Shown here piece by piece: positions 35,974 to 43,857 of a stretch of 64,000 nt of DNA (position 1 is its first letter; each line of letters starts with the position of its first letter). The DNA is taken from assembly GCA_022573715.1 (NCBI GenBank), contig JACZTL010000016.1:1-64000 (forward strand). Reading direction: 5' to 3'. The translations under genes were made by a program, and so were the position numbers. Source of the DNA: Bacteroidota bacterium. GTDB lineage: Bacteria; Bacteroidota; Ignavibacteria; Ignavibacteriales; Ignavibacteriaceae. The notes under the pieces are model-generated. The model saw only the letters and a program-made list of their open reading frames with translations, made no database searches and had not been told where the DNA came from.

Positions 35974-36519
35974 ATGTACATCAATAAATTAAATATTGCA
36001 TTACTACTTTATTTTAGTTTAGGGATATTAATTTATCCCCAGGGTATAAAAGAAAAAACTTACGATATTATTTACACAGAATTAGGAAAAGATGTTGAGA
36101 TTATATCATCAAAGTTTAACATTCCTTTGAATATAAAAAGTAAAGTGGAAAAAGATGCCAGGCAGTATTTTTATTCGGAAGTTGTTTATATTTTTAAAAT
36201 ATTAAAAACAGATTCCGTTTTGAGCATCGGCATTCTGGATAACGTTTACGGTAAATCGATGCCGATTACTTTTTTGGTATTATTTAATATTGGTGGAGAT
36301 ATTTTATCAACAAATGTTGTAAAATATAGAGAGCCTTACGGCAGTAGAGTAAAAATTAAAAACTGGAATGATCAATTTAAAGGCAAGAATTCAAAATCAA
36401 ATTATAAAATAGGCGAAGACATTGACAGTATCAGCGGTGCAACAATTTCAGTAAGATCATTAACAAAGGGGATAAGGAAATTAACATTACTTTACGAAGA
36501 AATTAAAAACAAATTATGA
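35974..36519 (+). CDS. FMN_bind-domain protein with flavinylation motif
   Basis: A 181-residue exported protein (signal ~1-22). The C-terminal half is an FMN-binding domain like those of RnfG, NqrC and NosR. It ends in D151-S-I-S-G-A-T157, matching the Dxx(S/T)GA(T/S) motif in which the Thr is joined to FMN by a phosphoester bond through ApbE, encoded three genes downstream. It would act as a periplasmic one/two-electron carrier. It is much smaller than RnfG-type proteins and has no cytosolic helix beyond the signal. Its stop overlaps the next ATG (ATGA). Confidence 0.85.
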   Translation: MYINKLNIALLLYFSLGILIYPQGIKEKTYDIIYTELGKDVEIISSKFNIPLNIKSKVEKDARQYFYSEVVYIFKILKTDSVLSIGILDNVYGKSMPITFLVLFNIGGDILSTNVVKYREPYGSRVKIKNWNDQFKGKNSKSNYKIGEDIDSISGATISVRSLTKGIRKLTLLYEEIKNKL

Positions 36520-37031
36520 ATATAAAATTGTATCAACTCGAGAGTTCTTTAAAGATATTCTTATCCTTTTTTGTAATTGTTTTGTCTCTTGGAATAATAA
36601 TGGGATTGACATACCTGAGTCAGACTACTAGTTACTCCACTAAAAAAACTATCGAAAGATTCAACGGCTCACAAACCAATATTGATGACCAAGTGATAGA
36701 TATTCCAGATACTTATCCGAAACCCATATCGGAAATGCTAATGACCACGCACAATCATTTAATCGGATTTGCGCTTATCTTTTTTGCAATCGGTTTAATA
36801 TTTTATTTTAATTCAGTTATCAGCGGTTTTTGGAAATTATTTCTGATGGTCGAACCGTTAGTTTCAACCATTGTTACATTTGCTTCTATTTGGGGGATGA
36901 GATTCATTGCCCAAGAATTTGTTTATTTAGCGGCTGTTTCTTCAGCTTTAATTTATTTATCATTTTTCATAATGTCCGCAATTATATTTTACGAATTAAT
37001 TTTTAAAAAAGATAAATCAACAAATGAATAG
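36516..37031 (+). CDS. Four-helix membrane protein with a His-x-His pair
   Basis: A 171-residue inner-membrane protein of unknown family. Helices lie at ~13-33, ~83-102, ~107-128 and ~138-160. Before helix 2 it carries MTTHNHLIGFALIFFAIG, with His79 and His81. A histidine pair at the periplasmic edge of a helix bundle is how several b-type cytochrome or quinone-reactive subunits hold a cofactor, so a role in passing electrons between the membrane quinone pool and the flavinylated protein is a reasonable inference but unproved. It overlaps both neighbours (4 and 8 bp). Confidence 0.7.
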   Translation: MNIKLYQLESSLKIFLSFFVIVLSLGIIMGLTYLSQTTSYSTKKTIERFNGSQTNIDDQVIDIPDTYPKPISEMLMTTHNHLIGFALIFFAIGLIFYFNSVISGFWKLFLMVEPLVSTIVTFASIWGMRFIAQEFVYLAAVSSALIYLSFFIMSAIIFYELIFKKDKSTNE

Positions 37032-37755
37032 GCGCGAATTTATTAAAACCGGGAGTATAGGCTTAACCTCTTTAACCACAGGGATTGGTGTGGGAAGTAT
37101 ATTATTAAATGATAATAAAGAAGATAAAAATTTTTCTTCCTATGCATTTTTACCTGACGATAAAAAAATAATTTTAGACTGTTTAAAAGTATTTCAGCAT
37201 AAAATTAAAAGCAGAAATTTTTCTTATTATTTAAACAACAACCAATTAACCGAAATAATTAATAAAAGATTTTATGTCGAGAATGATTTTATTTTAACTA
37301 AATCTTTTGTTGATGTGAAGTTGATATATATTAACGATAATATTAATGGGGATATTTTTGTTAATAATAAATCAAATTTGGTTTTGGATCCAAATAGAGA
37401 TTTTGATAAAAAACTTGTTGCATTTAGAAAAAAGATAAATTCTAAGAAAAGTAAATATTTATTAAGTATCGAATTAAAAGAAAGAAACCTGTTATCTGAT
37501 TTTATACAACCCAAAAATAATTTAATAGAAATAATAAATGAAAAAGGGATATTCGAAAAAATATATTTAACGAAAAATTACTCATCTATAAATATCCCCG
37601 GTAGTATCGGCAACACAAAATTAAAGATAGAAAACGGTAATGTATTAGTTAGTGATTCGCCATGCAGACATAAACTTTGCAGAATAATGTCACATATTAC
37701 CGGCAACAAAACAATTGCCTGCGTTCCGAATAAAATACTAATTAAAATAGTTTAA
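37024..37755 (+). CDS. Tat-exported NusG domain II protein
   Basis: A 243-residue protein. It begins NRREFIKTGSIGLTSLTTG, a twin-arginine export signal, so it folds in the cytosol before export, usually a sign of a bound cofactor. The middle has no recognised domain. The last ~60 residues (IPGSIGNTKLKIENGNVLV, DSPCRHKLCRIMSHI, KTIACVPNKILIKI) match NusG domain II, a small Cys-bearing beta domain often encoded near ApbE and Rnf genes. Cysteines in SPC---LC and IAC could form a disulfide or hold a metal. It ends immediately before apbE. Confidence 0.75.
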   Translation: MNRREFIKTGSIGLTSLTTGIGVGSILLNDNKEDKNFSSYAFLPDDKKIILDCLKVFQHKIKSRNFSYYLNNNQLTEIINKRFYVENDFILTKSFVDVKLIYINDNINGDIFVNNKSNLVLDPNRDFDKKLVAFRKKINSKKSKYLLSIELKERNLLSDFIQPKNNLIEIINEKGIFEKIYLTKNYSSINIPGSIGNTKLKIENGNVLVSDSPCRHKLCRIMSHITGNKTIACVPNKILIKIV

Positions 37756-38763
37756 ATGTCATTCCGTAAAAAACGTATAATTATTTACTCAGCAGTTGTA
37801 ATAGTATTTTTTACTGCTGGAATTTACATTGCTAATTTTTTTATACCTCACAGTGAAAAAATCATTAATCGTACTCAGATAGTAATGGGTACGGTTGCCG
37901 AAATTAAAATTATTGATGAAAATGATGATGTCTCAAATAATGCTATAAACTTTGCGTTTAAAGAAATAAACAGAATTGAGAAATTATTTTCAACTTTCGA
38001 TAAAAAGAGTCCAATTTGGGGAATCAATCATTCAGATAATGCTAAAATAAAATTAAACGATGAACTTTATAATTTTATTCAAATTTGTGATTCACTTTGG
38101 AGACTTACAAACGGATCATTCGATCCTTCTTTGGGAAGTTTAACACTTGCTTGGGGATTTAATGGAGACAATCCCTCGGTACCGCAACAGAAAAAATTAA
38201 ATCTTGCATTATATAATTCCGGATGGAAAAATATTGAAATATCTGATAAAGAGATTATCAAAAAGAAAAAGATACAATTAGATTTCGGATCAATTACAAA
38301 AGGCTACGCTGTTGATAGGGCTATCGATATAATAAAATCATTCGGCATTAAAAAAGCACTTGTAAATATAGGCGGGGAAGTAAAGGGGATAGGGAGGAGT
38401 TGGAAAATAGGGATAAAGCATCCGCGTATAATGAATTTGTTGTTGTCTAAAATTAAACTGAATAATTACGGGATTGCTACATCCGGTGATTATGAAAAAT
38501 ATTTTTTTGCAAATGGTAAAAGATATTCGCACATTTTTAATCCGTTAGATGGTTACCCGGCAAATAGCAGCAGAAGTGTATCTGTCATTAATAAAAATGT
38601 AATGTTCGCCGACGCATTATCAACTGCTTGTTTTGTTCTCGGTCCGATTGAAGGAATTAAACTTATTAACAAACTTCCGGACACAGAATGTTTAATAATT
38701 GATAAAAAGGGAATAGAATTTAAATCGAAAGGTTTTGATGAGTTCAGGGTAAGTAATCAGTAG
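37756..38763 (+). CDS. apbE: FAD:protein FMN transferase ApbE
   Basis: Transfers FMN from FAD to the Thr of an Sx(S/T)GA(T/S)-type motif in exported proteins, with Mg2+. The 335-residue protein has one N-terminal hydrophobic anchor (~10-28), so it is tethered on the periplasmic side. Motifs: QIVMGTVAEIKI, LSFDPSLG-like NGSFDPSLGSLTLAWGFNGD, DFGSITKGYAVDRAI, LVNIGGEVKGIG, YSHIFNPLDGYPA and FADALSTACFVLG. The target is almost certainly the FMN_bind protein three genes upstream. It abuts the NusG-II gene with no gap (TAAATG), showing translational coupling. Confidence 0.94.
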   Translation: MSFRKKRIIIYSAVVIVFFTAGIYIANFFIPHSEKIINRTQIVMGTVAEIKIIDENDDVSNNAINFAFKEINRIEKLFSTFDKKSPIWGINHSDNAKIKLNDELYNFIQICDSLWRLTNGSFDPSLGSLTLAWGFNGDNPSVPQQKKLNLALYNSGWKNIEISDKEIIKKKKIQLDFGSITKGYAVDRAIDIIKSFGIKKALVNIGGEVKGIGRSWKIGIKHPRIMNLLLSKIKLNNYGIATSGDYEKYFFANGKRYSHIFNPLDGYPANSSRSVSVINKNVMFADALSTACFVLGPIEGIKLINKLPDTECLIIDKKGIEFKSKGFDEFRVSNQ

Positions 38764-38804
38764 TAAGTAATCATTGGTCAATGGTTAGTAGTCAAAGGTG
38801 AAAA

Positions 38805-39533
38805 TTAAAATTTGGTTTGAAAATTTAGAGTTAAAATAGTGGGCAAGGTTAAACTTCTTTTAACACCGACAGAAACATTCCAGCTTAATTCTTTTTCTTT
38901 TTGTTTGTTGAAAGCAGATACTAAACGAACAGCATTTATTACACTTGCAATTCTATTTATAATTAATGCACCGGCAATAAATTTAAGATCATTAAAAGAC
39001 TGCTCGCTGGACGACCATATATCTCTGTATTGTTTTCTTGCTTCATTATTCTGCCAATTCCAGGAAAATTTATTTCTGTCCAACATTGCACCAAAATCCC
39101 TTTCAAGTGCTTTTTGATTGTTGTAGTCATCTATATTTAAATAAATACCGATAATAGAATAGTAAGTATCCGTTTTACCGGCTTTTGTAATTCCTCCGTT
39201 TGTAACTGCGAATGTTTGGTATTTATCCTGCTTCCAATTTGCGCTGCTGTTTACCCCGATATAAATTCCCCAAAGCACGCCATCAGAGATTGTGAAGAAT
39301 TTTCCGCTTGAATAAGAATCAGCATAAAGTTCACCCATACCCGGGAGTAATAATGAGTAAAGCACTGCAAGTCCCGTACTTTTTTTACGGAAAGTGGTTG
39401 TCGTTTGTAAAGGATTGCTTTGTTTAAATTCGACAATGTTTTGCTTGACCTGGTGTTCTAATTTTAAAATATTTTCACTCTGTGGAAAAAGTAATGCCGT
39501 AGCAAAAAGAATTGTAAAAATAATTTTTTTCAT
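38805..39533 (-). CDS. DUF5683-like exported/membrane protein
   Basis: A 242-residue protein with a signal peptide (~1-18, ending LFPQS). A region at ~52-90 reads STGLAVLYSLLLPGMGELYADSYSSGKFF, which fits DUF5683-type proteins that bear a K-P--A---S-LLPG-GQ-Y consensus of two short membrane segments. The rest alternates polar and hydrophobic residues and ends in a strand (ILTLNFQTKF), which may be part of an outer-membrane assembly. The function is unknown. It lies tail to tail with apbE and downstream of mtaB on the same strand (17 bp). Confidence 0.55.
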   Translation of the reverse strand: MKKIIFTILFATALLFPQSENILKLEHQVKQNIVEFKQSNPLQTTTTFRKKSTGLAVLYSLLLPGMGELYADSYSSGKFFTISDGVLWGIYIGVNSSANWKQDKYQTFAVTNGGITKAGKTDTYYSIIGIYLNIDDYNNQKALERDFGAMLDRNKFSWNWQNNEARKQYRDIWSSSEQSFNDLKFIAGALIINRIASVINAVRLVSAFNKQKEKELSWNVSVGVKRSLTLPTILTLNFQTKF

Positions 39534-39550
39534 TACTTTTAATATAAATA

Positions 39551-40879
39551 TTATCCCTCAAGCAAATCAACAGGTTTATTTATTCCCATAATTTCACCTT
39601 TGCAAATATCAGAATTAACCTCTAATATTTTTACAGTATTAAAATTATTTGCAAGTTCCGGTATGTAAATATTTTCTACTCTTACATAATTTGACGAAAA
39701 GCCTTTGATAGTATTAATTGAATTCTCAGATTCGAACAACACTTCTAATTCATTGCCTAACATCTCATTATAAAAAGAATGTTTCTTCTTGTCGCTGAGT
39801 ATTCTAAGTATTTTATTTCTTCTTTTTCTTTCCCAATTGTCGACTGATCCGTTTAACTCAATTGCTTTTGTGTTAGGTCTTTCTGAATATGTAAAAACGT
39901 GTAGATATGATATCTGTAAATCGTTAAGAAAATTTTGAGTTTCTTTAAAATGTATTTCGGTCTCACCCGGTGTCCCTACAATAACGTCAACACCTATCCC
40001 TATATCAGGTATCTTGTATTTTAATTTTTCTATTAAAGATGAATAAAAACTTACCGTATATCTTCTTTGCATAAATTTTAATACTTCAGAGCATCCGCTT
40101 TGTAACGGAATATGAAAATGTCTGCACATCTTTTCATTATCTGCCGTTAAAGCAATAATATCATCGGTTAGTAGATTTGGTTCTATAGAGCTGATTCTAA
40201 TTCTAAATTTTCCTGGAACCTCAACCATTTTTAGCAAAAGAGAATAAAGATCTTTACCGATGTGTTTTCCGTAATCTCCGACATTAACACCCGTTAAAAT
40301 AATTTCTTTATATCCTGAATTAACCAACGAATTAAATTTATCTAAAGCATCTTCCGGATTCATGCTTCTACTATTACCCCTCGCAAGAGGAATTGTACAA
40401 AATGTACATTTATAATCACAGCCGTCCTGTATTTTTAGATATGCTCGAGTTCTTGAATCAGCATCTGTTGAATAGGCTGCACCAAAGTCATTCAGTTGAT
40501 TAATAGGTGAGACGAAAGTACATGAAAGATCCCTTTTGTTGAAATCTTTTATAATTGAGAATAATTTAAATTTTTCGTTGTTTCCAAGAACAGTATCCAC
40601 TCCCTCAATACCTGCAATTTCCTCTGGATTTAATTGTGCGTAACATCCGGTTACAATTATGTGTGCAGTTGGATTTTGACGCAATGCTCTTCTTACAATT
40701 TGTCTGCATTCTCGGTCTGCGTTTCCCGTTACCGTACAAGTATTAATTAAATAAACATCAGCTCTATTCTTAAAATCAACAATCTCAAATCCGCGGTCTA
40801 AAAATTGTTTACCTATAGTAGATGTTTCTGAAAAATTTAATTTACAGCCTAATGTATGTAATGCTACTTTTTTGTTCAT
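39551..40879 (-). CDS. mtaB: tRNA t6A37 methylthiotransferase MtaB
   Basis: A radical-SAM enzyme that converts t6A37 to ms2t6A37 in ANN-decoding tRNAs. Length is 442 residues. The N-terminal UPF0004 domain holds one iron-sulfur cluster through cysteines in LGCKLN, NTCTVT and VTGCYAQ; the radical SAM cluster is CDYKCTFCTIP. GSRS-like RGNSRS follows, then LTGVNVGDYG, FHIPLQSG and a C-terminal TRAM-like domain. LGCKLN and GNADRECR distinguish MtaB from MiaB and RimO. The gene stands between the rpsA terminator and the DUF5683-like gene. Confidence 0.94.
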   Translation of the reverse strand: MNKKVALHTLGCKLNFSETSTIGKQFLDRGFEIVDFKNRADVYLINTCTVTGNADRECRQIVRRALRQNPTAHIIVTGCYAQLNPEEIAGIEGVDTVLGNNEKFKLFSIIKDFNKRDLSCTFVSPINQLNDFGAAYSTDADSRTRAYLKIQDGCDYKCTFCTIPLARGNSRSMNPEDALDKFNSLVNSGYKEIILTGVNVGDYGKHIGKDLYSLLLKMVEVPGKFRIRISSIEPNLLTDDIIALTADNEKMCRHFHIPLQSGCSEVLKFMQRRYTVSFYSSLIEKLKYKIPDIGIGVDVIVGTPGETEIHFKETQNFLNDLQISYLHVFTYSERPNTKAIELNGSVDNWERKRRNKILRILSDKKKHSFYNEMLGNELEVLFESENSINTIKGFSSNYVRVENIYIPELANNFNTVKILEVNSDICKGEIMGINKPVDLLEG

Positions 40880-41043
40880 TTTTAAAAATAAGGGACTGTT
40901 CTCTTCCCTAAAAAACTGTAATACTTTGTTATTAAATAATATATAAATATACTATTTTTAATTATCATTTTTATAAATGATGCTGTTAGAAATATACGAT
41001 CTTTAATGAAGGATTATAGTTTGTAAACATGAACAAACAGGGG

Positions 41044-41078
41044 AAATAAAAGGGTGGTTTTAAACCACCCTTTTTTAT
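41044..41078 (-). terminator. Terminator of rpsA
   Basis: AGGGTGGTTT (41051-41060) pairs with AAACCACCCT (41062-41071), so the RNA folds with a tight loop. It has TTTTTT on the plus side and AAATAAAA on the other, which reads as a T tract on the minus strand. It lies just past the rpsA stop. Confidence 0.75.
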
Positions 41079-41081
41079 AGG

Positions 41082-42959
41082 CTATTCAGTTTCTTTATTT
41101 TTTTCATCTTGTTTTTCTGCAGATTTTAGTTTCTCTGCGGGTTCTTGTTTTTCTGTAGGTAGTTGAGGTTCTTCTTTAGTTTCAAATATTTGAAAATCGG
41201 AAGACTCAACGGAAGGAGTATTAGCAATTTTTATTGCTTGTACTGAAACACGATCAAGCTTGTGGGTGTTCAAATAATCTTGAATTTCTTCTTCACTTTG
41301 TCCTTTAATTGAATTTAATACGCTTAAAACAATTTTCTTGTTTTCTTTGTCAAATTCAATTACCTTCATCGGTAAAGTCTCTTCCAAAGGAAAATGATTA
41401 GCGACATTTTTTATTTTAGAAGGAGACAGATGAGAAGCAGGTACAAAACCATCTACTTCATCGGGTAATTCTACTATCAGTCCTTTATCAATTATTCTTA
41501 CAACCCTGCCGGTTGTCTCAAATTCTGGTTTGTATGTTTCCTCAAATTTATCCCAAGGATTTTCTTGAACCTGTTTATGTCCCAAAGAAATTTTTCTTGA
41601 TTCAACATTAACATCTAAAACAATAACCTCAAGCTGTTCACCTTTTTTGATAATCTCTCCTGGGTGACGAACTTTTTTAGTCCAGGATAAATCAGAAATG
41701 TGAACCAAGCCGTCGACACCTGGTTCTAATTCAACAAACACACCAAAGTTAGTTAGATTGCGTGCAGTTCCAATATGACGTGAATCAACGGGATATTTTT
41801 CCATTAGGGACTTCCAGGGATCAGGTTCTAATTGTTTAATGCCGAGAGAAATTTTCTTCTCTTCTTTATCCAAACTTAGAATAACGGCTTCAATTATTTG
41901 TCCCATAGCAACCATTTGCGAAGGATGTTTAATGTGTTGAGTCCAGCTCATTTCCGAGTTGTGAATTAATCCCTCAATACCTTTATCAATTTCAATAAAA
42001 GCACCGTATGCGGTAAGAGAAACAACTCTACCTGAAACTTTATCACCGATATTAAATTTTTCATCAATATTTTCCCAAGGATGAGCTTGGAGTTTTTTCA
42101 AGCTAAGTGATATACGTTTTTTCTCTTCATCAAAATCAGTAACAACAATTTTTATTGTTTCATCTAATTTTACAATTTCGTTAGGATGATTAATTCTTCC
42201 CCAGCTTAAATCAGTTATATGAATCAAACCGTCAACGCCGCCGAGGTCAACAAAAACTCCAAAATCTGTAATTGCTTTTACAACACCTTCAAGTATTTGT
42301 CCTTTTTCAAGACTGTTAAGGATTGAATCTTTCTGGCCTGACATTTCTTCTTCAACAAGAACTTTGTGAGAAACAACAACATTTTCCGTTGGTACATTTA
42401 CTTTTACAACAACAAAGTCCATAGTTTGACCGACAAAAGCATCAAAATCTCTGATTGGTCTGATGTCAATTTGAGAACCTGGTAGAAAAGCTTCCATTCC
42501 CATCAAATCAACAACCATTCCACCTTTAATTCTTTTTAAGATTTTCCCCTGTAGAACTTCTTTTGTTTCATATGATTGTATTACTTTATCCCAAATACGC
42601 AAGAAATCTGCTCTTTGTTTGCTTAATATTAGGTTACCGTATTTATCTTCAACACTTTCAAGTACAACTTCTACTTCATCACCGACTTTTATTTCGTCTT
42701 TGTTTTCAAATTCATTTTTTGAAATTGAACCCTCTGATTTAAAACCAACATCCAGTATAACCTGATCGCCCTGAATTTGTACGATTTTAGCTTTTATTAG
42801 TTCGCCTTCTTTTATCTCTTTGAACGAATCTGTATAAAGTTTTGCAAGAGTTAAAAACTCATCTTGTGAATATTCGTCATCGTTGAAGCTCTTTTTAGCT
42901 TTTTCGAAATCGTCTTCGGTTACTAAATTTTCAATCACCTCTTTTGTTTCTTCGGACAT
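41082..42959 (-). CDS. rpsA: 30S ribosomal protein S1
   Basis: Binds mRNA and helps the 30S subunit start translation. The 625-residue protein has six S1 (OB-fold) repeats. The first two are degenerate ribosome-binding ones; repeats 3-6 include the typical GVFVDLGGVDGLIHITDLSW and GAFIEIDKGIEGLIHNSEMSW patterns. The last ~60 residues are a Glu/Lys-rich tail. The ATG is preceded by a perfect AAGGAGG with 4-nt spacing, the strongest ribosome site seen here. It follows cmk, an arrangement conserved across many phyla. Confidence 0.96.
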   Translation of the reverse strand: MSEETKEVIENLVTEDDFEKAKKSFNDDEYSQDEFLTLAKLYTDSFKEIKEGELIKAKIVQIQGDQVILDVGFKSEGSISKNEFENKDEIKVGDEVEVVLESVEDKYGNLILSKQRADFLRIWDKVIQSYETKEVLQGKILKRIKGGMVVDLMGMEAFLPGSQIDIRPIRDFDAFVGQTMDFVVVKVNVPTENVVVSHKVLVEEEMSGQKDSILNSLEKGQILEGVVKAITDFGVFVDLGGVDGLIHITDLSWGRINHPNEIVKLDETIKIVVTDFDEEKKRISLSLKKLQAHPWENIDEKFNIGDKVSGRVVSLTAYGAFIEIDKGIEGLIHNSEMSWTQHIKHPSQMVAMGQIIEAVILSLDKEEKKISLGIKQLEPDPWKSLMEKYPVDSRHIGTARNLTNFGVFVELEPGVDGLVHISDLSWTKKVRHPGEIIKKGEQLEVIVLDVNVESRKISLGHKQVQENPWDKFEETYKPEFETTGRVVRIIDKGLIVELPDEVDGFVPASHLSPSKIKNVANHFPLEETLPMKVIEFDKENKKIVLSVLNSIKGQSEEEIQDYLNTHKLDRVSVQAIKIANTPSVESSDFQIFETKEEPQLPTEKQEPAEKLKSAEKQDEKNKETE

Positions 42960-43064
42960 TTGTCCTCCTTAATTAAATAGATCTGTATTATTTACTTAAA
43001 GCCAAAAAAGTAAAAAACACAGAAGTTTAGTTAAACATATAAATTAATTTGGCTTTAAAACTTT

Positions 43065-43763
43065 TTATAATTTCTTTTTATTATTTCTTTTGTCAGCTGT
43101 TTCTTTTACAATTTTCAATATTTTTTCAACTTGCTCTTCAATAGTTACTTTTGAAGTGTCAATTTCTATTGCATCTTTAGCTTTTAAAAGCGGACTAAGT
43201 TCTCTGGTAGTGTCTAGTTTATCTCTCTGAGAAATATTCTGCTTAATTTCATTTACATCAACACCAATTCCTTTTTCATTGTATTCTTTTACTCTTCTTT
43301 CTGCTCTTTTTTCAATAGAAGCCGTTAGAAAAATCTTTACATCTGCATTTGGAAAAACAACCGTTGAAATATCTCTGCCTTCCATAACAATGCCACAATT
43401 TATATTGCTCATTGCTTTTTGTTTTTCTACAAGTGGTTTTCTAACGCCGTAAATTTTACTAACAATGCTTACATTTTCATTTACCGCCGCTGAACGAATA
43501 TAGTCGGTTATATTTTCGCCGTTTGTAAAAACGTAAGTTTTACCATCTGCAAATTTCAAATCAATCTCAGTCTCTTCTGCAAGTTTTATAATTTCAACAT
43601 TATTGTTAAGAACATTCTTTCTAATTGCCAAAAAAGTAACCGCCCTGTACATTGCACCGCTGTCTACATATAAATAGCCCAATTGTTGGGCAACAAGTTT
43701 AGCCGAAGTACTTTTACCGGAACCAGCCGGACCATCTATTGCCACAATTAATTTTTTGGACAT
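43065..43763 (-). CDS. cmk: Cytidylate kinase
   Basis: Phosphorylates CMP and dCMP with ATP in pyrimidine nucleotide metabolism. The 232-residue protein starts with the P-loop IAIDGPAGSGKSTSAK, then LGYLYVDSGAMYRAVT (CMP binding), EGRDISTVVFPNADVKIFLTAS and RDKLDTTRELSPL. The latter segments are typical of Cmk rather than thymidylate or adenylate kinase. The C-terminal tail is basic. It lies 105 bp upstream of rpsA on the same strand. Confidence 0.96.
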   Translation of the reverse strand: MSKKLIVAIDGPAGSGKSTSAKLVAQQLGYLYVDSGAMYRAVTFLAIRKNVLNNNVEIIKLAEETEIDLKFADGKTYVFTNGENITDYIRSAAVNENVSIVSKIYGVRKPLVEKQKAMSNINCGIVMEGRDISTVVFPNADVKIFLTASIEKRAERRVKEYNEKGIGVDVNEIKQNISQRDKLDTTRELSPLLKAKDAIEIDTSKVTIEEQVEKILKIVKETADKRNNKKKL

Positions 43764-43857
43764 AGCTAATAAAAATAGTTAAAATCTTGTAAAGTATCAA
43801 AATATAATTATTTACAAAAATTGATTTTTTTTTAAAAAATCTTAGGTAGGGTAAAGT

